Positions 38,701 through 49,552 of a stretch of DNA of 64,000 nucleotides are shown here, one piece after another. Origin of the DNA: Carnegiea gigantea (taxonomy: Eukaryota > Streptophyta > Magnoliopsida > Caryophyllales > Cactaceae). The notes beneath the pieces were generated by a model. The model searched no databases. It worked only from the letters and a program-made list of their open reading frames with translations, and was not told the DNA's origin. Both the position numbers and the translations under genes were made by a program. The stretch lies in the NCBI GenBank assembly GCA_029747015.1, contig JAKOGI010000570.1:62001-126000 (forward strand), in the 5' to 3' direction. The stretch's first letter is position 1. Each line of letters starts with the position of its first letter.

Positions 38701-41023
38701 TGAAGTAAGCAAATTTCACCCTTTGGTGGCTTTTCATTTGATCTTTCTCTTTGCCATGCCCAAGTGGGTCAGATGGATAAATATCTTGGATAGGTATATA
38801 TTTAAGTTGTGATAACACAACTTGGTATTGAAAGATGTTCTGTTTTTTGGGGAGGGGCGGGTGGTGTTTAATGGCCTGGTCACATCCTTTGCAGTGGACA
38901 ATTATGAAGGAAAGGTTTCAGGATTAACGAGTGGCCCCACAAATTACCATCTACCTAGGAAGTTCTTTTCAGGAGCTCATCTATCCTAAGAGTGCTCAAA
39001 GCAAGCACGCTTCAATGTGTACTTCTTAAGATTGGGTTCTTTACGAGGAATGCGTACCTCGTTGATATAGGCAGTCATTTTGTTCCTTTCAAGGCCCCTT
39101 AAATGCTAGCATTTTCTATGAACAATCATGTTTTCTTGATTTCTTTCAAGTCCAGTAGGACAAAGGCATGAACATAACTATCATACATCGTGATTTAATG
39201 AATGTGCTTGCTAGCTTCTCCTTTGTTTTTTTATGTTGAGCTGCTGAAGAATCAGTGACTTAGATTATATGAGCATCCTTCTGCTTTTAACTAAGTTACA
39301 TACTTTGATTGTTAGCCTTTCGGAGGTATCTTATAGTGGAGGAGGAAATGTTGCATTTAGAGGAGACCTTGGAAATCAAGCTTATGTCACAAAAAGGCTA
39401 TTTCAAGCAAAGCTACCCCTAGGGGATCCTGTCCTGCACTTCACATATTCTGTAAGCATTCTGTTTGCGAATTTAGATTATAAAACTTGTTTAATTTGGT
39501 TGATTAACTGATTGAATTTCCATGTCTATGTTTCCTGTCCATCATTGATAAACCATCTGTAAGTCACATTTCTTGTCGTGGAGCGTTTTGGATTTCTCAT
39601 TTTACTGTTTAATAGTTTTGGTTAACATCACATTGTCCAGATAAATACCTCATAGCTATCTGGATTTATCATGATTTCAGTGTTGGGGTATTCTCGTGTT
39701 TACCATTTTCTTAATTCCCATGTCATATGCTGGGTTTCAGTGGTTATGTTTGACAAAGATAGGGCTAAATGATCTGGTCCAAGTAATCAAGAATGTTAAT
39801 TCATCTAAAAGAACATGCCTTGTCATCTTAGAGAGCATTGACTCTTGCTTTATCTAGGGACACCAATTTATGAATTTTGAGTTAGACTACATGGGCAGTG
39901 GGCAGGAACTGTTTTAGTTGCCATTTTGCGAGTTTCGCACAGAACAGATAAAATGTTCATGCTGCACATCTGCAAGACTTAACAGTAACACACTACCTTC
40001 CAGGCAAATAAGTTGGCTTAGACTGCACCATATCCTTAGTTTGCAGGAATGATTCTCCCTCAACAATATCTCTCTCTGCATGCATGTGTGAATGTGAGTG
40101 TTTATACGTCAATGTCCAATTTTTATCGAAAGTTTGACTCTTTTTTTATATTTGTGTGTGTGTGTGTGTGTGTGTTCAGGTTGTTACCTGTTATTAGGTG
40201 GATGGGGGAGGGGTGAGTGGGTTAGTCTCATTCGACAAGATGTAGCATGCATTATGATTAGTTGGTACGTGGGCAGTTCTTAATGATACGCAATATGCAG
40301 GTTAAATCAGATGGAGATTCTCTGTTGGGCCTTTCTCTGGATTTCTCTTCTATTGGGAATGGAAGGGCGTCAGTATTCCTTGCATCCCATGGAGATGCTC
40401 TACTGACTATGAACCAGTTCTCGAGCAAGTACAGTAAAGTAATTATGCCACATCGAGTTACCAAATTAGAATCCATAGAGTGGATCTTACAGGAGAATGC
40501 CGTTGCAATGCCAGGACATACATTAACAGAAATCCGCGCAGTATGCTACAAACTGAAACCTGAAATTGATGAAGCACATTCTATAGATCACAGAAAGAAG
40601 AAATCTGGGTATCATGCGATTCTTGGTCATCTCTCAGTTCAAACTCCTGGTCAAAATGTTATTTTCCCTCCTTCGTCTTCATGGCTAGTTGATTGTGAAT
40701 CTATAAAATGGGAATCTAGTTCAGTCAGGGTCGTTAGCATTACCATCCTGTGGAGATTGAAGGATGGAAATGATCTTAGTAAATTTGAGAATTACCGTAT
40801 TTATGTTGAGAAAATATCGGAGGCCGATGCAAACCTTGCTGGGAATCATCGAGGTCAACAGGAATATCTTGGACTGGCACAAGTGGAAGCCTTTTATGTT
40901 GCTGAGTTGCCAGTACCTTCTGGCACCACTTCTCTCAAATTCATTATCCAAGTTTGTGGTGTTGATGGGACTTCTCAACATCTGGATGATTCTCCAACAT
41001 TTCAATTGGATGTTCAAGGTTAG
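20774..41023 (+). CDS. ENGASE: Cytosolic endo-beta-N-acetylglucosaminidase (GH85)
   Basis: Eleven exons: 20774-21283, 22960-23097, 33449-33558, 33632-33743, 33827-33934, 34704-34816, 36214-36295, 36876-36956, 38649-38704, 39316-39451 and 40301-41023. All junctions are GT-AG and in phase, giving 722 residues, or 686 if translation starts at the second Met (20882, MASESP), which better suits a cytosolic enzyme. GH85 landmarks in order: [49 protein letters not shown] (the catalytic Asn and Glu, residues about 218 and 220), [47 protein letters not shown], then a beta-sandwich C-terminal half. The enzyme cuts between the two core GlcNAc residues of N-glycans and releases free glycans during glycoprotein turnover in the cytosol. 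Length and motifs match known plant ENGases. Intron 2 is 10.35 kb, swollen by nested retrotransposons, but the reading frame is intact. Confidence 0.95.
24090..24323 (-). repeat. Short LTR plus polypurine tract of a second family
   Basis: Read on the minus strand, the tract TAAGTGGGGGAGTA (24323-24310) is followed by a 220-bp segment that starts TGTGACGCTCC at 24309 and ends CTCATTACA at 24090. A polypurine tract directly before a TG...CA segment is the usual 3' LTR arrangement. Its start differs from the 1.58-kb LTR at 27246. Confidence 0.6.
24516..24528 (-). promoter_or_regulatory. tRNA-Met-type primer-binding site
   Basis: The minus strand reads TGGTATCATAGCC two bases after an LTR end (GGCATTACA), which is the expected place and sequence for a plant retrotransposon primer-binding site, with one change from the usual TGGTATCAGAGCC. 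Confidence 0.65.
24531..26079 (-). repeat. Inverted arm: Gypsy LTR in minus orientation, 5' truncated
   Basis: This 1.55-kb segment is the reverse complement, with scattered differences, of 27304-28825. Landmarks occur in both arms in opposite order and orientation: TTAGAATTCC versus AGAATTCTAA, the AATAATAATATTATT block, GTTTATCGACCGTTC versus GAACGGTCGATAAAC, and GCCGGCTCTC versus GAGAGCCGGC. It lacks about the first 58 bp of the LTR. Confidence 0.85.
26130..27180 (+). pseudogene. Gypsy chromovirus integrase and chromodomain remnant
   Basis: Readable blocks in order: [129 protein letters not shown], then a worn chromodomain-like tail ([11 protein letters not shown]). At least one frameshift and several stops break it. 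The wording is that of the Tekay/Del-type chromoviruses. No gag, protease or RT lies between it and the left arm, so the element was rebuilt or deleted. Confidence 0.88.
27246..28825 (+). repeat. Gypsy LTR, plus orientation
   Basis: A 1.58-kb LTR starting TGTAATAACTCCC right after a polypurine-like tract (AGGGGGTAAAGA, 27233-27245) and ending GGGCGTTACA. It is the proper 3' LTR for the plus-strand integrase remnant just upstream. Confidence 0.85.
28930..31262 (-). pseudogene. Copia pol remnant (integrase end, reverse transcriptase, RNase H)
   Basis: Reading leftwards: the integrase C-terminal part ([15 protein letters not shown], then [19 protein letters not shown] at about 31141-31090), a low-complexity Ser/Pro linker (about 30800-30400), RT blocks [20 protein letters not shown] and [12 protein letters not shown] with YVDD (about 29890), then [16 protein letters not shown] and RNase H with the SSAEAEYR signature near 29270. 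Frameshifts and stops separate these pieces. The order int-RT-RNase H is diagnostic of Copia. It cannot encode a working polyprotein. Confidence 0.9.
31425..31701 (-). repeat. Copia 5' LTR (intact copy)
   Basis: It starts TGTTATAATCTGAG and ends TACAATATTCTCAACA on the plus strand, and matches the split copy at 23897-24089 plus 28826-28916 almost base for base. It contains a GA microsatellite whose length differs between the copies. Confidence 0.92.
34015..34082 (+). repeat. Three-copy 22-24 bp tandem repeat in ENGase intron 5
   Basis: The unit TTTGCTTTCCTGGTTAAGAG occurs at 34015, 34037 and, slightly altered, 34059. Pyrimidine-rich minisatellite within an intron; no function evident. Confidence 0.85.
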
Positions 41024-44000
41024 CTAATAGTGTTTCCTTTTAGATCATGTTTCTGTCCTCTGATTAGGTATTGGGTTTGTCATTTATTGCTGTTCGACTG
41101 TTGTAAGATTACATTTGCATATCATCTTATAAGTACCTTTGCTATCTGATGTTTCTGGAATCTGGATTACTATCGTGTGGTTATAAAAAAAAAATTATGA
41201 AATATCTACTGTGGATTCAGTTTGCAGTGTAACCCTGTATTGCTTGGACTCTTTATTTCATGTTAGATGTCTGTATTGGACACTTGACATCTTAGCAGGT
41301 AGAGGGATTCTTGAAATTCTATTTTAAACCAAACGAGTGCAGAAAATTTAAAGTGGCCATGTCTAGCACTTAGACACTAGACACCTACTATGTTGGATAT
41401 GAATTACGTAACTTGCCAGACCAGACTTCTGAATTTAATCTAACTACGTCTGTAAATGTTCTCTATTTAACTCTGATATTAGCACGGCTATCTCATCGCT
41501 CTATTGTTGCATACATTTTGCTAGAAATTTAACTACCAATGATTTCAGAACCTAACTTCAAAAGTCAAAAACATAATTTTTTTGTTGAGCTTGGGAACTC
41601 AATTATATTTTATAAACCTGTCTTGAAGATAGAATTTTTTACTTGTATAATTTGGGATAGCAAGTGAGAATATATTCATTAAGGGAGAGAGTGCATACAG
41701 GGGAACTGTGACATTTTCATCACTAATGAAGGAAAACAAAAACTAGCAACATACTCTTTGCTTTCCATCCCTTAGAAATACATTTTAGCACAGACCCACC
41801 CGTAGTAAGAGACTAATTCCACACTGAGTGAGGGCTTACCTCATTTTTGAAAATCCGTTTACTTCTTTTAATTCAATATATCATTTAGTTTTGCCTTCTA
41901 ATTATAAAGGATCTGTTTTCCTCCAATTTTGACATTATATGGCAATCACCCAACTTGAAGGAAAAAATATTCCTAACTAGGTTCCACTTATTTTGGAACT
42001 ATAATCTTTGAACAATTTATCCAATGAAGACCACTTGAAAGCATAGATGGTCCATCTATTTTCCTCAAAAGTCATCTGCAAATTCGGAATTATCTGAAAG
42101 AAAAGAAGGGGGGGGGGGGGGGCCCTGTCACTTAGTGATCAACTTAGTGATCATTTTTTATGGTTGCTTCAGAAATCCCATAGAATGCTCTACAAGTTCT
42201 ATGGATGGTTTAGCAGTCTAGGCTTGGCTGTTCGCTAATCCTTTTTCAGCACATACTCTTTTTGTGAACAGCAAAAAAGGGGAGGGGATTCCATTTCTTT
42301 GAGTAAAGCGATAGCTTATTTGTAAATCAAATATGAGAAAGTTTTGTTCGCTAGACATACAGATGAACATGAACCACGAGCCTTGTGAATCTCATGCACA
42401 TCATATTCTCTGAAGGCAAAGTATGGTTACCATTCCTGTTAGGTTATCATCACTGTGAGTGTTTATATAGTATTATAAAGAAGCACAAACGGCAAAGATG
42501 AAGAAAAGGCATAAAGGGGATCTGAAAAGGCAAATCACCTTTTTCCCTTAAATCTGTTGTCCTCGAGCCCTCAAAACAGGAATGGCCATCCTTCCCATCC
42601 TTAGTCTCCGGAAAAAAGCTATAAATTCGAGGCAGATGGATTTAAAGCAAAGAGAAATTTCTTTTTTGGCTTGTTCTGTAGACTTTCCATCCAAACTTGC
42701 CTGTTGTGATTATTTGTTGTCCTCTCTGTTTTGACTTTTTTACCACCGTCTCCAGTTTGTGTCCAACAATTTCACGTACCAAGCATCCTTTGTTAGTTGG
42801 ATTCTTTATTTCATCTTAAGTGCTTGTATTGGACACCCATGGCTATCACATTTTGACTTGCACATGAGTACTCGGGACTTCATTCTTGTTCGAAAATGTG
42901 CAAAATTTTCGGAGAACTGGGTGAACTGCTATGTTACTCGAACTCTTCATTTTACATTGTCTTACATGTTGGATATGAAACACTTGGGCCTGGCACAACA
43001 AATGAAGATTTTAAATTAGGCTAAAAACACATGAAATTCCATGAAAATGACTGAAAAATACGTGGGTACATATGTCTATTAGTCACTTGTACTCAATACT
43101 TAGTAACATGGGAGAGGCCTACCTTTGCTAATCATGTCTTAATATGGTCTTTAGCGCATGTATCCTTTTTGCACACTTATGGCTAAGTTTAAATGACAAA
43201 ATGAGCATTCTGGTCAGCTTGGTATAGTATATCCTACTGTAAGCTAAATTGTCATCTCCCCAATTATTGAGATATGGATCAAGCTAGTAAAAATATCTGG
43301 TTACCATAATGGAGTGTGCACCGTGAGCCTACAAGTGGAGCAATCATTCACTGATTTGGTGTTTGATCAAATGATTTACCTGGTACTGTTGGGACAGAAA
43401 ACTTTGCAATATGTAGTTCGATCTTACTTTGAAAGCATGCATGTATATTTCTGCTGCCAATACTTTGGTATTTAACTCACCAAGGAGCTCTAGTCTATAC
43501 TCTATAACCCTAGTGTCTAAGTTAATCAATACAATTGCAACTTTAGTCTACTAATTCTCTTGATATTGTGAAATGGAAGCAACAAATTGCGATCCCTTGC
43601 TGCGATATACTACCAAAGTGTTCTACAAGCCTCATAACTATGATTATGCCCCACATATAGTTAAAATTAATCTTTACGCAAAAATTTAACTTTACCAGCA
43701 TAATGGACTTAAAATTTTAGAAAGAAGGAAAGACCCATATTTCTCTGACATGTATATATTACTAGGTAGCATTCTTCCAGTAACTTTTTCTTCTAGTAAT
43801 TCCAAGCTAAGGGAAGTATTGTAGGTGTCATATTGAAGACTTCCTGCCAATCTCTTCTGTGTTAGGACCCAACCTTAACTGTCTAAAATATAAGAAATGT
43901 CACTGAATAAGACAAAATGGGAAAACACATTAATTACTCACCCTCAAGCTGTTCTTATAAATGTAGGGCTCTGCGCCTGTTTAAATTAAATAATACAAGC

Positions 44001-46783
44001 TTTCCTCTGCTATAAGAAAGACGAAAAGGAAAAAAGAAACAATTAGAATACAAACAGAGGAGCTACAGAAACAAAAGGGATGCAATTAGGAAGGAAGAAA
44101 ACTTTGTAAATATACTTGGGGAAATGTTTCCATCAATAAACAACAGTTTGGAAGAATCTTTAATCAGCCAAACCCCAAAAAAAAAAGAAACAGTTTGGAA
44201 GAATCTTGAGTCAGCTGTTGTCCGTGTTGTCTCTCTCTGTGTATTTGTTTTTTTTCCCCTTTTTCTTTACAGTACAGGAAAACATTTCTTTTTGATTGAG
44301 ACACATAATTGTTGGGGGAGATGGATTTGAGAAACATGTTACGGCATTCAACTATTCACTGAAGATAATGTAATAAAATCTTTGTTTTTGTATCTTATTT
44401 AGCCATGAACTCCGCACTAACACCTGCCTCCCACGTGAAACATCCAAGGGGTTCTGATCCAGCAACCCTCTTCTACTGTAACAAATTCCAGCTTCTCCTA
44501 TGACACTCAAGAAAGCTGCTCAAAATATTCTATTAAATATTTTTAGTATTTTGCTGCAGTGATTTCTGCTTCTAGTGTTCTGGACTTTTTGTGCAGAAAT
44601 TGGATACTGAAAAGATTCAGAACACTGGGATCCTGCTAATAACTATGCTGTAATGAACTTTTTTTTTTTTTTTTTGGCCCCTGTGGAAAGGTGATGGGGT
44701 TGAATTCTTGAAAATTTTCATGTTTATATGGAAGTATAATTAAAGATATGAAACCTATATATGGCTGAATCCAAGTACCACTGGTCCACAATAGGCTAGT
44801 TGTTGATGATGCTTTTCTATCTTCCCTCTGATCTTTTATTTTGGCTGGATATATAGTAGAAAATATATTTAGGAATGAGAATATTTTACTCTCTTGAAAA
44901 TTAGTTTGCATTAATGACATTCCGACATAGATCAGAAAAACATTGTGTACATGTGAGAATTTATATACGTAGGGTATTGATGAGGATTCTTGCCTGTCTT
45001 CACTTACCACATTGTAGGCTAGTAGCCATATTTTTTATTTTCATGTCACATGCGAGTCTCTCTGCTTGCCTTCGTAGTTCGTAGGTTCTGAATTTATGAT
45101 GACCCCCTATTTTGCTGATTCCTTGGCTGGTGCACGTCACTTGTATGTAAAAAAACCTATTCTGTTGAAGCAATTTGGATTTGTTTATCTAGCTCTGCAG
45201 GCTGCAAGTTCACGGTTGGCCCCCCTTCTCTTTCTGTGTGCTGCGTAGTATGAATTGATGTTGAAATGGTCCAATTGGTAATTCTGCTTGGTTAAAAGGT
45301 GAACAGTGTTGCATTTAGTTGCATTGTCTTTGGTGGAGGTAAAAAAAAAGTTAACAGGAAGATTTTGGTTAAAAGGTGAGATGATTGTAATTGTTGGTGG
45401 TCTAGTGCGTTTGGCTATGTAGATAGAAAGTTTGTCTAATGAATCGTCGAGGATAGTGAGAACTGAGAAGATATTTTTTAATCCGTTCTGGTTCTGTTCA
45501 GATTCTTTATCATCAAAAATCAGAGTAAAGTTTGACACTCTAACTTGGGCAGAAAACATAACCTTTTATACTAAAAATACATTGTATTTTCCAAGAACGC
45601 TTGAGTGAGGGTGAACGCCTAAACTGATGTATGGTCCTTTACATACTACGGCATAGGTATAGACAAGCTGAGTTCAAGAAACTCTCTCCATGTCAACTGA
45701 CGGCGTACTGAGGGGAGGGACAACAAATGTGAAAACTGTACGTCTACAAGGCTGCATGACATTTAAATTCCCAACCCCCATTTTATTCATGGAGCCCCTG
45801 TACATGACGGACTCCTAGGAAAGATTTATTGAAGTTGCTTCACCCTTTCCCCCTCCCAAAAAAAGGGGAGAAAGAAATCCAAAATGAGAAAGAAAAGGAC
45901 AGAGAAAGAGAGAACAAAGCTCTTTATTTTGCTGCATGTCCCATGTTAGATCGAGTTGACCCTATCAACGATCCTTGTTTTCAAACACGTCTTATTCTGT
46001 GTCTTTTCAGGATCCCCTTTTTCTTTAGACTGAATATGACAAGTGAAAGCTACTCTTGTCTCTTGGACTTTTCCTACATGGTCTCCCCCAAAACAAGAAA
46101 ACAAAAGGTCAAGTGGGGGAAAAAGATCTTCTTGGTTTGAATTTTGCTTTCCAACTCTCATGGAGTTTCACTGAGTAACCTGAGCTTCTTTCGCTGTTGT
46201 ACTTTGTTATAGGCTAGCTAGAACAGGCTTCTTTACACCCCCCCCCCCAAAAAAAAAAAAAAAAAAACTGCAGGAAAGAAGAGTTATTTACTCATCATCA
46301 TATCTGCATCATTGTAGAATTGCCAGTAAGATGGCAAATTAACTTGAGGTTATCAATGCACCATCTACTGCTTGCTTTTATGGGCTGCATTAGGATGTAA
46401 GATATTTCCACACTACTAGCATTAGCATTTGCATGTCATGTACGAACACCATCACATTCGCTAGCGTTGAGCCCTGGTATAGGTAGGAGTGCCTGCACCT
46501 GGGTGTGGAGAATAATTTGTGTATTTGAATGAGCTGAAGTAGTTCCCTTCTGTTTTTTTGGTTTTGTTCTTGTCTTTTTTTTTTGGGGGGGGGGGGGTCC
46601 GTTGCTGGTGGAGGAGAACTTATGTTGAATGAGAACACTGCGAACTGTCTCCCCTTTGGTAATGGGCGCAGAAAAAATAAGAATGAATAGAGAGACGGGG
46701 ACAGAAGATTTATGCAGTGATTCAAGCATTAAAAAGAAAAGGCATACAGCACGAGGATGCTAACTTATTATTGAAACTATGAA
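41024..46783. other. Intergenic region between ENGase and LBD, no gene seen
   Basis: This holds the 3' flank of both convergent genes (ENGase plus, LBD minus). No exon, element end or RNA gene is recognisable. It contains a poly(G) run near 42110 and C/A runs at 46238-46267. Two blocks share words such as CTGTATTGGACAC / CTTGTATTGGACAC and CATGTTGGATATGAA (41245-41400 and 42800-42985), suggesting an old dispersed repeat. Confidence 0.5.
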
Positions 46784-47744
46784 TTATGAAACCATGTCAT
46801 GTCCAAAAAAAGACTCCCTTTTGAAAGAGTCTTGGATTACATGGTCACTGGTGGTTGGGAAATTGAGGTACTGGTGATGTGAAAGATTGTTCTGAAGAAG
46901 GAAAGACTTGTCATCTGGGACCTCAAAACTGTTATGTGGTGCTGCGATGTTGCCGGTTGGCTCTTGCTGCTGCATTTGGATGCAAAGTATCTCTGCTTGG
47001 GCCACTGCTAGTTGCATTTGCAGCTGTGAAACCTGGTTTTGCAGGTATGAAATGGCCCCCACACATCCGTAAACTGGGTCCCTCATCCGCGCATTTGCTT
47101 CATATACTAGGCTGCTCACTGCATCTGCTCTTTGATGCACCGGAAGCTCCTGTAATGATTCAACTCCGAGGAGCTGGTCTTAGTTATTTGGCAGAAAACT
47201 CGACCATATGACTATACACTTAAAAAAGCACGACAGCATATTATAAGCAAATACGAAAGTTTAGTGTTTGACTGTCTTCTTTATGTTTGCTTTGATTTTG
47301 CTCATTAGTTCTATGACATAGAGAACAACTTCAGAATGAAAGACGCAAAAATACATGACTCGATACTGTAAGCAGGTTAGCATATTAGGTGCTACATGGT
47401 GTGCTCTTATGTTTGCTTTGCTTGGATTTTATGCTCGTTGGTTGTGCAACATATAAAAGTGAACTTCTGCATATAGCTATTCTGGTTTGAAGGTATGCGA
47501 CATGGAGAACATCGTATTGTAAGAACTATTTGTATTTAGTGCTTTGAACGTCTATTCTTATATCTGCTATGATTTTACTCACCTGTAACATTTTGCTGAC
47601 ATTGCTAGCACCAAATACTTTGTGAACGATAGCAAACTTGTGGGGATCATCAGAAGGAAAATAGGGAGCGAAAATGCAGTCCTTGGCACATCGACGTCTG
47701 AGCAACTTGCAAGAAGCACAAGGTGAAGTTCCATTGCCACCCAT
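46784..47744 (-). CDS. LBD12: Class I LOB-domain (LBD/ASL) transcription factor
   Basis: Two exons: 47744-47583 and 47149-46784, joined Q/E in phase 0 across a GT-AG intron (CAG/GTGAG ... TTACAG/GAG); 175 residues and TAA. The LOB domain starts at residue 8 with the zinc-binding C block CASCKLLRRRCAKDC (CX2CX6CX3C), followed by FAPYFPSDDPHKFAIVHKVF, the GAS block GASNVSKMLQELPVHQRADA, and the coiled-coil leucine repeat VGAISYLQNQVSQLQMQLAV. The C-terminal tail is Gln/Ser rich. Such nuclear DNA-binding proteins set organ boundaries and meristem identity. The HKVFGASNVSKMLQELPVHQRADA wording fits the LBD12 subgroup better than LBD11 or LBD1, from memory; the exact orthologue is not proved. The intron after the LQ pair is the conserved position for this family. 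Confidence 0.94.
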
Positions 47745-47860
47745 TTCAGAATATGACCGAAAAATGAAGTACTGACAAGCTAGAAAGGAAGGGTAGAGTT
47801 ATGCTGGAGTGGAGGTAACTACAGAAGCCTATAGCGTGGAAAGAATGAGGAAGGAGCTTG

Positions 47861-47870
47861 GTTATTTATA
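47861..47870 (-). promoter_or_regulatory. Candidate TATA box of the LBD gene
   Basis: The minus strand reads TATAAATAAC about 117 bp upstream of the LBD start codon, a normal spacing for a plant core promoter with a short leader. Confidence 0.6.
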
Positions 47871-48370
47871 ATGCCAATGCATATGTGAACCTAATTCGTG
47901 CGCTTATATATATAATAAAAGTGCTTATTTGTAAAACTAGTTTATTAAAATAATAATTAGACATATTTTTATATTGTATTGTGTCTGAAATGAGAGGAGT
48001 GGCAGTGTCATGGGCCATGGGGGGTTCAGAAAGGGTCGAAATCATTTGGCCTTTTGTTGGCACATAAAACAGTGGGCACTTTACCCCCGCTTATTTACCT
48101 GATATTGATGAAGTCTAATATAATGGCTGTTTTAGTTGTATATTACCCAATAATTTCTTTTATGTGTGGTCGCCTGATGGCCCTTGTCCATGTTGTTAAG
48201 TATACTTGTGCATGCAATGGTTGCGTTTTCTTCATTTCGGGCATAACGTTGTGCTTATCAATATGCAGAACAATAACAAAACCCTAATTATTTGCTCTCT
48301 CATTGCTATTTAAATCCTCTCCTACGATTGAATAGGAGGGTTTGAACTAGGAATCACTGTCAGAACACCG

Positions 48371-48419
48371 CCCCCCCCCCCCCCCCCCCCCCGGGTGTGT
48401 CCCAACACACACCCACCCA
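48371..48419. repeat. Poly(C) run followed by a short perfect-stem hairpin
   Basis: A run of about 22 C is followed directly by GGGTGTGT, a four-base loop and ACACACACCC. The palindrome could form an 8-bp stem, and the C run can pair with the GGG. No gene is near. Confidence 0.75.
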
Positions 48420-49311
48420 AAAGGAAATTGAGTGAAACTAATAGAGTAATTCAATTGGTAGCAGGGATCATAATGACAGTGAATGGCCCTCCCTTGGCCA
48501 AAGGGAGGGACAACATTATAGGCAGTGTAGCTAGTAGCTGTATAAATTTAGAATGAACGTTTCCAATCCAAAGATTTTTTCTATGTTGGCTTTCTATTAA
48601 TCTCCAAAATTAATGATTTTCAAGATTTGTGTAAAGTTTTCTATTATTGCAAGAGTACTTCCTTGACATGGAATGATTATCTACTCATTGATACCATGAG
48701 TTTCATATGAAAGCTTATCTGAATCCAAAAAAATAAAACACGACGTGAGTATATTTTTATCGAGGAAAGGGGCCAGGGGAGGGGAAGTCTTATATCTTTG
48801 CAATGGTTTTTTGAATGTTTAATTTCGGAGATGGATTTGAACATGCAGTGATTGTAGAATCATTATAATTCTGTTAAAGGAAATTATTACTAACTTTTAA
48901 ATGGGGTAAAATGTTAAGTAGATTAATTGACAAAGATTTTAGAGATTTAAGTATACTCGGAATCTAAGTCTTATCTGCATCACATAATTGAGAGAAAGGG
49001 AGGGAGGAGGAGACACCGGACAGATGGGTTGAGTACCTTTCTTCTTTTATGGTGAGTTGTGATCCACTATATCCCCTATTCAGGGATCAATTCAATGGAC
49101 ACCCAAGTCTATAGGAAGTTGTATAAGCAAGCCGAACTCGTAAGATCCAAGTCCATATAAACCCTTTGCTGCCAGCAATTCCAGCAACTAGAAATTTGCT
49201 ATCCCAAGGATTGAGCGTAGGGGGAAGTAAGACTTCCCCACAGCCAACACGATATCATTGCTCACACGGGGCTTAGCTTGGTTGATTGAGTCCCATTATT
49301 CTCATACATAA

Positions 49312-49549
49312 GGCATGTTCTTTTCGGCTTATGAGTTGGTGTTTATTACTAAAATATGTTGAAATCTACTTATACATGTTGAAATATATTGGAACATGTT
49401 GAATAGATGAAGAAAATATAATTAGGTAATTTCAATGATAACTTAATAGTGTTGAGTTATGCTGAATTGTGCTGAAAATTGCTGATTGTGATGAAAGCTG
49501 CTAAATGGTGATGATAAATACTAATGAAAAGTTGAAAAGAGTGTACCCA
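49312..49549. mobile_element. Tourist-like (PIF/Harbinger) MITE
   Basis: A 238-bp non-coding insert has imperfect terminal inverted repeats: GGCATGTTCTTTTCGGCTTA at the left, and at the right (reverse complement) GGGTACACTCTTTTCAACTT. Both sides are bounded by TAA (49309-49311 and 49550-49552), the PIF/Harbinger target site. The inside is AT-rich with repeated TGTTGAA words and no coding capacity. Confidence 0.6.
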
Positions 49550-49552
49550 TAA

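Noticed and set aside
41245..43019. Possible gene in the ENGase-LBD interval (frame at 42759-43019)
   Set aside because: Its words also occur near 41245-41400 in non-coding context, so it is more likely an old repeat than an exon.
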